Assembly (NCBI RefSeq): GCF_012271785.1
Contig: NZ_JAAWVT010000001.1
Span: 124,001 to 188,000 of the forward strand
Reading direction: 5' to 3'
From: Paeniglutamicibacter terrestris
GTDB taxonomy: Bacteria > Actinomycetota > Actinomycetes > Actinomycetales > Micrococcaceae
Length of the DNA stretch: 64,000 nucleotides
Each line of letters opens with the position of its first letter. Positions within the stretch are counted from its first letter, which is position 1. The position numbers and the translations under genes are program-made. Of this stretch, positions 9,447 to 16,728 are shown one piece after another. The notes beneath the pieces were generated by a model. It made no database searches, had not been told where the DNA came from, and was given only the letters and a program-made list of their open reading frames with translations.

Positions 9447-9496
9447 GGGGATAACCATTGGTGGTGCAGCGGCCGCCGGTCCGGTTGGGGATAACC
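9447..9496. repeat. Direct repeat GGGGATAACC, two copies 40 bases apart
   Basis: Identical 10-base copies at 9447-9456 and 9487-9496 in the 170-base gap upstream of the pilin-like gene. The second copy extends to the palindrome GGGGATAACCCC. Possible regulator site; nothing else is recognisable in the gap. Confidence 0.45.
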
Positions 9497-9521
9497 CCGA
9501 TGCGCTAGAAAGCATGACGGG

Positions 9522-10079
9522 TCATATTCGGGGAAGCAAGGAAATCACCACGGGCACCACCCCGAGGGCGATGAAGGCAGGCAACGCGCACAACCCCAAC
9601 GGCACCACTAATTTGATGCCGAATTCCGCGCCCCGGGCCTCGGCCTCACGAACACCTCGTTTGCGGGCGGCGGCTGCGCAGGAGCGCAAGAGTGCCGCCG
9701 CTGGTGCCCCCGACAGTTGTGTAAAGCGCAGCGTGGATTCAAGTTCACGCACCACGGTGCTGCTCTGGGTCCAAGCGCGGTCCCAGTCCACGTTCATTTC
9801 CAGGGCGCGAGCCACCCTGCCCAGTGAGCCGTAGCCAGGAACGTTGGCCCCGATGATGCGCAGCACCAAACGCAGGGGCAGCCCCGACTCCAGCAACGTC
9901 GCACACATCTCCAAGACCAGCGGTACGGATTCGGGCTCTGTCGCCGTCTCCGATTCACCGGATGTGGTTAGCTGCCCGGGTCCACGTCCGGATCGTGGTG
10001 TGCCGCGGTTCGTCGGGGAGCCCAGTGCTATCCATACTGCCGCTCCGCAGAGCAGCACCGCAGCCAACACGGCGCTCAT
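9522..10079 (-). CDS. tadC: Type II secretion F-domain protein, TadC-like
   Basis: 185-aa inner-membrane platform protein of the Flp/Tad system. An N-terminal membrane helix is followed by a polar linker and the cytoplasmic helical GspF-type domain (LEMCATLLESGLPLRLVLR, about 55-130), then a hydrophobic C-terminus (LVVPLGLCALPAFIALGVVPVVISLL, shown in outline at 158-182). I chose ATG at 10079, which overlaps the tadB stop by ATGA; a 15-residue longer frame is possible but would lie within tadB. It is shorter than proteobacterial TadC, as is usual in actinobacteria. Confidence 0.84.
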   Translation of the reverse strand: MSAVLAAVLLCGAAVWIALGSPTNRGTPRSGRGPGQLTTSGESETATEPESVPLVLEMCATLLESGLPLRLVLRIIGANVPGYGSLGRVARALEMNVDWDRAWTQSSTVVRELESTLRFTQLSGAPAAALLRSCAAAARKRGVREAEARGAEFGIKLVVPLGLCALPAFIALGVVPVVISLLPRI

Positions 10080-10801
10080 GATGGCACCTTCGCCGTGATG
10101 GCCCGCAGCATCCGGGCACACCAAAGTTTGTTAACCAGCCATAGGCTGATTCCGCAGAGTAGGGCGATGCGGCCCACGGGATTCATGGTGAGGATGACGA
10201 AGGGGTTGATGCCCAGCAGTTGACCGAGTCCTAACCCAATGCCGGGAAGAATCGTCAGCAACCGACTGGTGGCCCGCGGTCCGGCCAGGGCCGCGTGCAG
10301 TGCCCTGTGCATATCCGCCGCGCTTTCCTGTTCCTCGGCCAGGGTGTCGAGCAGATCGGCGAGCGCGGCCCCGGATTGCTCGCAGATGGCAAAGCACCAG
10401 GCCAAACGATTCCACAGGCGCCGATTTTCCGGACGCAGGAGGGTGTGCGATCTCCCATGGGCGGCCAAGCCCTCTTGCAGCGTTCCCCCGGTATGTATTT
10501 GGGCCAGGGCCCGGGTACAGCCCGCTTGGATGTCCGTATCACCGGCGCTCGTGCCCGTTGACCAGATATCCGCCAGAAGGCCAAACGCTGCGGCCGGTGC
10601 GATACCGGCACGAAGTAACGCCGCGAGCTGCCGAATGAACGTGGCGTTTTGCTCGGTGGCCAGGGCGAGGTTAGAACGTCTGGGCCCTCGACGCCGGAGC
10701 CGAGGCGCCGGGCGCTGCTGGCTTGGCTTGGCGGTGGGGCCCGGTGCCGTCCAGAGCCAGACCGCTGTCCCCAGCAGGAGCACGGCAAGGAAGGTGATCA
10801 C
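10076..10801 (-). CDS. tadB: Type II secretion F-domain protein, TadB-like
   Basis: 241-aa integral membrane partner of TadC. It has one N-terminal membrane helix, a basic linker rich in Arg/Pro, the helical GspF domain (FIRQLAALLRAGIAPAAAF near 55-75), and two C-terminal membrane helices. TadB and TadC form the platform that couples the TadA ATPase to pilin assembly. Four-base ATGA overlaps with tadA upstream and tadC downstream indicate one polycistronic, translationally coupled unit. Confidence 0.86.
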   Translation of the reverse strand: MITFLAVLLLGTAVWLWTAPGPTAKPSQQRPAPRLRRRGPRRSNLALATEQNATFIRQLAALLRAGIAPAAAFGLLADIWSTGTSAGDTDIQAGCTRALAQIHTGGTLQEGLAAHGRSHTLLRPENRRLWNRLAWCFAICEQSGAALADLLDTLAEEQESAADMHRALHAALAGPRATSRLLTILPGIGLGLGQLLGINPFVILTMNPVGRIALLCGISLWLVNKLWCARMLRAITAKVPS

Positions 10802-12012
10802 CAGGGGCTCCTTTCACCTGCTGCGTCGAGCCGCTCGCGGAACCAGGTCAGTGCCTCGGGGTCGGCTGATTCGCTGCCTTGAGCGTGGATCAGCTGTACC
10901 GCCAGGGTTCCGTGAGTGGTCAGGACAAGGCGTCCGAGCTGGATGGGAGAACGTCTGCCCGTGGCCGGATCCCGGCGCAGATGAACCAGCACATCTAGGG
11001 CGCTGGCCGCTTGTAGTGCCGTGGCTGCCGAGTCCATTCCCGCCAGCGCACCCATCGCGGCGAGTCGCGCTGGGACGGCGATGACGCTGTTGGCGTGCAC
11101 GGTTCCGGCGGCACCCTCATGCCCGGTGTTCATCGCGGCGAGGAATTCACGCACCTCCGCTCCTCGACATTCCCCAACCACCAGCCGGTCCGGTCGCATC
11201 CGCAGTGCCTGACGCACCAGGACCTCCAGCGAGATTTCTCCCGCACCTTCCACGTTTCCGCTGCGGGACTGCAACCCCACCAGGTGTGGGTGGGCCGGGG
11301 CGAGCTCCGCGGAGTCCTCCACCACGACGATCCGTTGGTTCGCTGGCACGGTGGCCAGCAGGGCCGAGAGCAACGTGGTTTTCCCGGCCCCGGTGCCGCC
11401 GGAGATCAGGACGTTCAATTTGGCTGCCACGATGGCCTTCAGTGCCGCTAACCAGTCGGGGTCCTCGACCAGAGCATCGAGCGGCTGGTTTTTGCTCCCC
11501 TTGATGCGGATGGAGAGCAATGGCCCGCCGGTGGAGATCGGCGGCAGCACCGCGTGGATGCGGTAGTTGCCCAGCGACACGTCAGCAAAGGGTTGTGCGT
11601 CATCAAGCCGGCGCCCGCCGGCGGCCGCGAGGCGCACCGCCAGGGCGCGAATCTGCCCGGGGTCGCTGAAGGCGGTATCCGAGGCGTGTAGTCCGCTACT
11701 CCCATCCACCCAGACTCGTCCGCGGCCGTCGATGAGGATATCGGTGGTGCCAGGGACCTCGGCCAGCCGTTCAAGAATGCCCAGCCCGTGGATGTCATCG
11801 CTGAGCGAACGCAGCATCTCGGTGCTGCTCGCTGAACCGATGACCCGCCCCGTGGCCCGTACCGCTGACGCCAGATCCACCTCACTGAGTTCTCCGTGCT
11901 GGCCCATGGCGCGTAGACGCACTTCTTCGAGCACCTCGGCGTTGGCCAGCGACATCGGCAGCGCCGTGGCTGCTTCCCAGCGGCGGCGGCCCGGGGCCCC
12001 TTCGGGACTCAT
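10798..12012 (-). CDS. tadA: Tad secretion ATPase (CpaF/VirB11 family)
   Basis: 404-aa hexameric ATPase powering Flp pilus assembly. The N-terminal domain carries TDILIDGRGRVWVDG; Walker A is GGTGAGKTT (205-213); the Walker B-like RPDRLVVGECRG and the histidine-box TGHEGAAGTVHAN follow, as in VirB11/CpaF. It overlaps ssd by ATGA at 12009 and tadB by ATGA at 10798. Matches the family called TadA-family conjugal-transfer-associated ATPase (Rv3659c type). Confidence 0.93.
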   Translation of the reverse strand: MSPEGAPGRRRWEAATALPMSLANAEVLEEVRLRAMGQHGELSEVDLASAVRATGRVIGSASSTEMLRSLSDDIHGLGILERLAEVPGTTDILIDGRGRVWVDGSSGLHASDTAFSDPGQIRALAVRLAAAGGRRLDDAQPFADVSLGNYRIHAVLPPISTGGPLLSIRIKGSKNQPLDALVEDPDWLAALKAIVAAKLNVLISGGTGAGKTTLLSALLATVPANQRIVVVEDSAELAPAHPHLVGLQSRSGNVEGAGEISLEVLVRQALRMRPDRLVVGECRGAEVREFLAAMNTGHEGAAGTVHANSVIAVPARLAAMGALAGMDSAATALQAASALDVLVHLRRDPATGRRSPIQLGRLVLTTHGTLAVQLIHAQGSESADPEALTWFRERLDAAGERSPW

Positions 12013-13340
12013 GCCGCGGCCGCTTCGTGGGTTTCAACGAACTGCGCCGGTTCTGAGCCCTTCCCCAATTGGGCCACAGTTCGCCGTAAGGAGCGATGGA
12101 CCAGCACGTTCATCAGCCCTCCCGCCGCGGCAGCCCGCGCGATGGAACGCCGTGGGGCGAAGTAGCCGGCCAATTCGAGTCCCGCCCGCTGTGCCACGAT
12201 GCGGGTATCGGTTCCGCTGCTGAGTTTGCCAGTGACGATCAGACGCCAGGGGTGGGCTTGGTCCCCCAACCGTTGCCCGGCACCCTGCGCATAACTCGAC
12301 CCGGCACCCAAGAGCAGCAGCCGGGTCGTGGCCAGCGCCGTCATGGCCGCCGGGACGGAGCCGATGCGCCCGGCATCAATCACGATGCGTTCATAGATGC
12401 GCCGTGAGGCGGCAAGGACCTCGCTCAGCAGCGCCATGGATGGCACAAAGGCGCCGGGGTCGCGGATCCACGTGAGCACAGCGGTGCCCTGTGCCAGCGG
12501 CAGGATTTCGGCAAGTTGTCCGGGTGAGAGCTGCCCGCGGGAATTCTCTAGGTCCTCCCAGCCCAGGCCCTCTGCCTCCCGGGCGCGGAGCACCGGCCAG
12601 AATCCGGGAGAGTGAGGATCGGCGTCCAGTAGCAGGGTGCGCTGGCCGGACAGTGTTGCGCTCGCGGCAAGCAGTGCGGCGAAGGTGCTGGTCCCTACGC
12701 CGCCGCGGGCTCCGGCAACGATCGAGACGTGCGCTCGCCCAGCATGGAGTCCCAGTTCCCCGAGGTATTCGCCGAGCCAGGCGGTGGCCTGTGGAAGGAT
12801 CGCGACGCGTGCTCCGGGTGAGGCCGCCGCCGCGCGCCAGAGGATGTCTTGGTGTTCCTGGGTGCCGGTGAGGATCAGCGTGCATCCGGCCGGTATTGCC
12901 CCCAGCTCGGCCACCGCGTCGGCTCCCACCAAAATAACCTCGTTGCCGTACGCCGCCGCGTGGGCACCGTCGTGAGCCAAGACCAATTCGATGCCCGCCC
13001 CCACGGCGATGGAGGCCAGCGTTTGGGCCAGTTCTACATCGCGGCTGAGCAACACGGCGCGAGCCAACGCGGCGGGCCGGGCCCCGGCGGTTCCGGCGGC
13101 CGATGGCACACGCGCCGAGACGCGGACGCCATGGATGGGAGTCGACGGCAGCGGGAGCGTTCGTGCCTCCTGCTCGGGATCCGGTTCGGGCACCGGCAGG
13201 GGTTCGGGCACCAGCGCGGGCACCGGCGCGGGCGGCATCAGGCGTTCTTGATCCCGTTCACGGGCAGCAACCAGCGCTGGCAGCTGTAGGCTTCGCGGGC
13301 GTGGAGTGGATCGGGCGACAAATCTGCTGGGTTCCTTCAT
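12009..13340 (-). CDS. ssd: Septum-site-determining-like / CpaE-type ATPase protein
   Basis: 443-aa first gene of the tad operon, equivalent in position to Rv3660c (Ssd), a MinD/CpaE-like protein. Residues 35-70 are Pro/Glu-rich linker; about 95-200 resemble a receiver-like domain; the P-loop region is GARGGVGTSTFAALL (210-224), where the lysines of the ParA/MinD deviant Walker A (KGGxGKT) are replaced by Arg and Thr. ATP binding is therefore doubtful. LLLDADPHSPGFWPVL follows as expected for the family. CpaE proteins place Tad pili at the pole. Start ATG at 13340; a 62-residue longer frame would overlap the divergent polymerase gene. Confidence 0.82.
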   Translation of the reverse strand: MKEPSRFVARSTPRPRSLQLPALVAARERDQERLMPPAPVPALVPEPLPVPEPDPEQEARTLPLPSTPIHGVRVSARVPSAAGTAGARPAALARAVLLSRDVELAQTLASIAVGAGIELVLAHDGAHAAAYGNEVILVGADAVAELGAIPAGCTLILTGTQEHQDILWRAAAASPGARVAILPQATAWLGEYLGELGLHAGRAHVSIVAGARGGVGTSTFAALLAASATLSGQRTLLLDADPHSPGFWPVLRAREAEGLGWEDLENSRGQLSPGQLAEILPLAQGTAVLTWIRDPGAFVPSMALLSEVLAASRRIYERIVIDAGRIGSVPAAMTALATTRLLLLGAGSSYAQGAGQRLGDQAHPWRLIVTGKLSSGTDTRIVAQRAGLELAGYFAPRRSIARAAAAGGLMNVLVHRSLRRTVAQLGKGSEPAQFVETHEAAAA

Positions 13341-13496
13341 GTCTCCCAGCGTGGTCGCGGTGGACCATCGGGCATAAGCCCCTTGAGTTCCGCCACTGGA
13401 TAAGTCTGAGCGAGGCACGGCAGTTGATGGTGCGGGAAGGTTCGGGGAAGGCGAGGCGCGATGCCAAGGCGGTGGTGCGGCCTGCAAGAATGGAGC

Positions 13497-15209
13497 GTGC
13501 AGCAATTTGCGGTAGTGGCCACCCACTCCATCTCTCAGTCAGACGCCGAAGCCGAGGCAGCCACCGCGGTGGTGTCCATCGTGGACGGATCGGGCACCGC
13601 ATTATTTCCCCCGGTTCAGGTCTATGGCGATACCCTGGCCACGGTGGTGGCAGAGCTGGAGGGAAAAAAACCGCGCTGGGTCTTCGACTCGGTCCAGGGC
13701 TGGTACCCCAAGCTGTTGGCCGCCGGTGTGATGATCGAACGCGTCCATGACCTCTCACTGGCCCGCACCATTTTGCGCAATACCCCCTTTGCTCAACCCA
13801 GCGCCTACCTCGATTCGATTCGCGCGCTGCCGGATCCCTCCACCACCGCTCCCGCCCACCTGTTGCCGCCGGCCCGGGTCGCGGAGAATCAGGGTGAGCT
13901 GTTCGGTGAACCCAAAAACCACAGTGCCGCGCTGGAAAATGTGCTCGCAGAATTTCTGGCTCAGCGCGCCGCCGTCCCGCCCACCGAGCGCGGTCAGCGG
14001 CTGAACCTGCTGCTGGCCGCCGAATCGGCCGGAGCGCTGATCGGTGCGGAGATGACCCATGCGGGGGTGCCCTGGGATGTGGCCGAACACCATCGGCTGC
14101 TCACCGAGGCGCTGGGCCCCAGAGTCGCTCCCGGAGTACGCCCGCCGAAGATGGAAGCCCTGGCAGCAACATTGCGTTTACTCCTTGATGCCCCGGGGCT
14201 CAACCCCGACTCCCCCGCGGAATTACTTAAGGCCATGAACCGGGCCGGCATCGCGATCAGCAACACCCGGGCCTGGGAACTGACGGAGATCAAGCACCCG
14301 GTCATCGAACCCTTGCTGGCTTACAAAAAGATCGCCCGGCTGGCCAACGCCAACGGTTATGTGTGGGTGGATCGTTGGGTGGATCGCGGTCGGTTCCGCC
14401 CCACCTACATTGTGGGCGGAGTGGTCACCGGGCGCTGGGCCTCCAATGGCGGCGGGGCACTGCAGATCCCCCATCAGGTCCGCTCGGCGGTGCGGGCCGA
14501 CACGGGCAAGGTGCTGGTGGTCGCCGATGCCGCGCAGCTGGAGCCACGCATCTTGGCCGCACTCTCGCGTGATGACGCGTTGGCTGCCGCCGCCCGCGGC
14601 AAGGATTTGTACCAGGGCATTGCCGACGCCGGCTTCGGCGGGGATCGGGCGCACGCCAAGGTGGCCATGCTCGGGGCCATGTACGGTGCCACCAGTGGCG
14701 AATCCGGACGGCTGTTACCCAAGTTGAAGGCCACCTACCCGCGGGCCGTGGGATTGGTGGAATGGGCAGCGGCCCAGGGTGAGGCCGGTGCCGGCGTGTC
14801 ATCGTTCCTGGGCCGCGGCACCCCGCCGGCGCCCGAAGCGTGGCTGAAGGCCAAGACGCGCACCACCTCGGAGGCCGAAGCGCGTGCCGTGGAGGCCGAG
14901 GGCCGGGCCCGTGGACGCTTCACCCGCAACTTCATTGTGCAGGGCACCGCCGCCGAATGGGCGCTGTGCTGGATGAGTGAGCTGCGCAGGCGCCTATCTG
15001 CGAGCCGGGCGGCAGGCATTGATGCCGGTCAGCTGGTATTTTTCCTGCACGATGAGATCATGCTCCACGTCCCGGCCGACCAGGGTGAGACGGTGATCGC
15101 GCTGGTGCATGAGTCGGCCAAGGCGGCCTCCGAGCTGCTCTTTGGCAGAATCCCGGTGGATTTCCCGGTTACCGCCGTCATCGTGAATTCCTACGACCAG
15201 GCCAAGTAG
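13497..15209 (+). CDS. Stand-alone family A DNA polymerase (3'-5' exonuclease/polymerase type)
   Basis: 570-aa protein lacking the 5' nuclease domain of PolA. The polymerase part has motif A (VVADAAQLEPRILAALS, Asp metal ligand retained), motif B (R-A-H-A-K with MYG) and motif C FFLHDEIMLHVP (catalytic His-Asp-Glu). The N-terminal 180 residues sit where the DEDD proofreading domain belongs, but I cannot find its Asp-x-Glu motif, so proofreading looks lost. I chose GTG at 13497, just before the conserved start QFAVVA; an ATG at 13461 is possible. It is divergent from ssd. Its role, perhaps gap-filling or damage tolerance, is inference. Confidence 0.87.
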   Translation: MQQFAVVATHSISQSDAEAEAATAVVSIVDGSGTALFPPVQVYGDTLATVVAELEGKKPRWVFDSVQGWYPKLLAAGVMIERVHDLSLARTILRNTPFAQPSAYLDSIRALPDPSTTAPAHLLPPARVAENQGELFGEPKNHSAALENVLAEFLAQRAAVPPTERGQRLNLLLAAESAGALIGAEMTHAGVPWDVAEHHRLLTEALGPRVAPGVRPPKMEALAATLRLLLDAPGLNPDSPAELLKAMNRAGIAISNTRAWELTEIKHPVIEPLLAYKKIARLANANGYVWVDRWVDRGRFRPTYIVGGVVTGRWASNGGGALQIPHQVRSAVRADTGKVLVVADAAQLEPRILAALSRDDALAAAARGKDLYQGIADAGFGGDRAHAKVAMLGAMYGATSGESGRLLPKLKATYPRAVGLVEWAAAQGEAGAGVSSFLGRGTPPAPEAWLKAKTRTTSEAEARAVEAEGRARGRFTRNFIVQGTAAEWALCWMSELRRRLSASRAAGIDAGQLVFFLHDEIMLHVPADQGETVIALVHESAKAASELLFGRIPVDFPVTAVIVNSYDQAK

Positions 15210-15227
15210 GACCCGGCGGGTGGCCCG

Positions 15228-15944
15228 CTAGGGCGTGTGCCGCCCACCAACGCCGATATGCACTTCGCGCTGAGCATCCCAGGGCAGCGTCCAGCCCAGG
15301 TCGTTGAAGATCCGATCCAGCAGGATCCCGGTAAAGCCCCAGATGAAGCCGCCGTCCACGTCGAAGGCCGGGGCGCAAAAGCGCTGCCCGTCGCGTTGAA
15401 TAACCGAGGAGACCCGGTTGGCCGGATCCAGCAGGTCGGCGACCGGGGCGCGGAAAACGGTGGAGGATTCGGAGGTGTCCACCACAAAAACTTCGGAGGT
15501 CTGGTGCCACCAGCCGATGACCGGGGTGACGATGAAGTTGGTGATGGGCAGCTCCGCATCGGGCAGCACACCCAAAATTTCCACACCCGCCGGATCCAGC
15601 CCGGTCTCTTCCTCGGCCTCACGCAGGGCAGCGGCGATCGCATCCGTATCCTCCGGATCCACCTTGCCACCAGGGAAAGCCACCTGGCCGGCGTGTTTGC
15701 GCAGCGTGTCGGCACGGGTCACAAAAAGCACATCGAGGTCCTCGTGAACGGATTTCACCCCGCTGGCCGCCGGAACATCATCCAGCCGGCCAAAGAGAAT
15801 CAGCACCGCCGCATGCTTCGCGGTGGTCGGATTCAGCGGGTTGAACACCCACGTGGAAGGCATCTTGGTGGCAGCTTCCGGACCACGCCCGGACAGGTGC
15901 GCCTTGGCCCGGATCATCTCGCGTAGTTCGCTGCGTACACTCAT
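15228..15944 (-). CDS. NUDIX hydrolase, CoA pyrophosphatase type
   Basis: 238-aa hydrolase. The sequence LRKHAGQVAFPGG, directly before the Nudix box, is the UPF0035 signature of coenzyme A diphosphatases (NUDT7/YeaB type); the Nudix box itself is GGKVDPEDTDAIAAALREAEEETGL in spaced form, with the REAEEE metal ligands. Expected reaction: CoA to phosphopantetheine plus 3',5'-ADP. Its ATG overlaps the nth stop by four bases (ATGA), so it is co-translated with nth. Same neighbour order as Rv3672c/Rv3674c. Confidence 0.9.
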   Translation of the reverse strand: MSVRSELREMIRAKAHLSGRGPEAATKMPSTWVFNPLNPTTAKHAAVLILFGRLDDVPAASGVKSVHEDLDVLFVTRADTLRKHAGQVAFPGGKVDPEDTDAIAAALREAEEETGLDPAGVEILGVLPDAELPITNFIVTPVIGWWHQTSEVFVVDTSESSTVFRAPVADLLDPANRVSSVIQRDGQRFCAPAFDVDGGFIWGFTGILLDRIFNDLGWTLPWDAQREVHIGVGGRHTP

Positions 15945-16726
15945 GCTTCTAACCCGTATCCTTCTTCACGCAATTGAACGCGTGTGGCTCCGGCGCGCAT
16001 CTTGGCGGCCAGCTCCTCACGGCCCGGTGCCAGCTCATATTTGAGCAGCTTGAGCGCCTTCACTTCGTCGGTCTCGCCCTCCCCGTAGGCCGGGCAGAGT
16101 GTGGTCAGCGGGCAGGCGCCGCAGGCCGGCTTGCGGGCATGACAGACGCGGCGGCCGTGGAAGACCACGCGGTGGCTGAGCATGGTCCAGTCCCCCGGCT
16201 CAAAGAGCTCAGCTACCTCATGCTCGATCTTGACCGGGTCGCTTTCCTTGCTCCAGCCAAAGCGCTTCGACAGGCGCATGAAGTGCGTATCAACGGTGAT
16301 GCCCGGAACCCCAAACGCGTTGCCGAGCACCACGTTGGCGGTCTTGCGCCCGACCCCGGCCAGGGTCACCAGGTCCTCAAGCCGTCCAGGAACTACCCCG
16401 TCATAAACATCAACCAGACGGTTGGACAGTGAAAGCAGGGAGTTGGCCTTGGCGCGGAAGAAACCGGTGGACCGGATGAGTTCCTGCAAGGCCTCCGGGG
16501 CCGCCTGACTCATGGCCAGCGGGTCGGGGTACGCGGCAAACAGTGCCGGAGTGATCGCGTTGACCCGCACATCGGTGGTCTGGGCGGAGAGCACCGTGGC
16601 CACCAAGAGTTCGAAGGCGTTGGTGAAATCGAGCTCCGGCACCGCATATGGGTAGGCATCGGCAAGTACCCGGTTAATTTTCCGGGCCCGACGTTTACGC
16701 CCCAGCGGGGTTTCTTGGCTGTGCAT
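15941..16726 (-). CDS. nth: Endonuclease III, DNA glycosylase/AP lyase
   Basis: 261-aa base-excision-repair enzyme for oxidised pyrimidines. The helix-hairpin-helix is LAGVGRKTANVVL with catalytic Lys128; the catalytic Asp is D146 in VDTHFMR; the 4Fe-4S cluster ligands are C194, C201, C204 and C210 (C-x6-C-x2-C-x5-C). It starts 2 bases after the stop of the upstream membrane-protein gene, whose last codons supply its AGGA ribosome site. The C-terminal extension after the cluster is about 50 residues and is common in actinobacteria. Confidence 0.97.
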   Translation of the reverse strand: MHSQETPLGRKRRARKINRVLADAYPYAVPELDFTNAFELLVATVLSAQTTDVRVNAITPALFAAYPDPLAMSQAAPEALQELIRSTGFFRAKANSLLSLSNRLVDVYDGVVPGRLEDLVTLAGVGRKTANVVLGNAFGVPGITVDTHFMRLSKRFGWSKESDPVKIEHEVAELFEPGDWTMLSHRVVFHGRRVCHARKPACGACPLTTLCPAYGEGETDEVKALKLLKYELAPGREELAAKMRAGATRVQLREEGYGLEA

Positions 16727-16728
16727 TC

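Noticed and set aside
13341-13526. Extended N-terminus for the Ssd-like protein
   Set aside because: It overlaps the start of the divergent polymerase gene and adds residues unlike the family.
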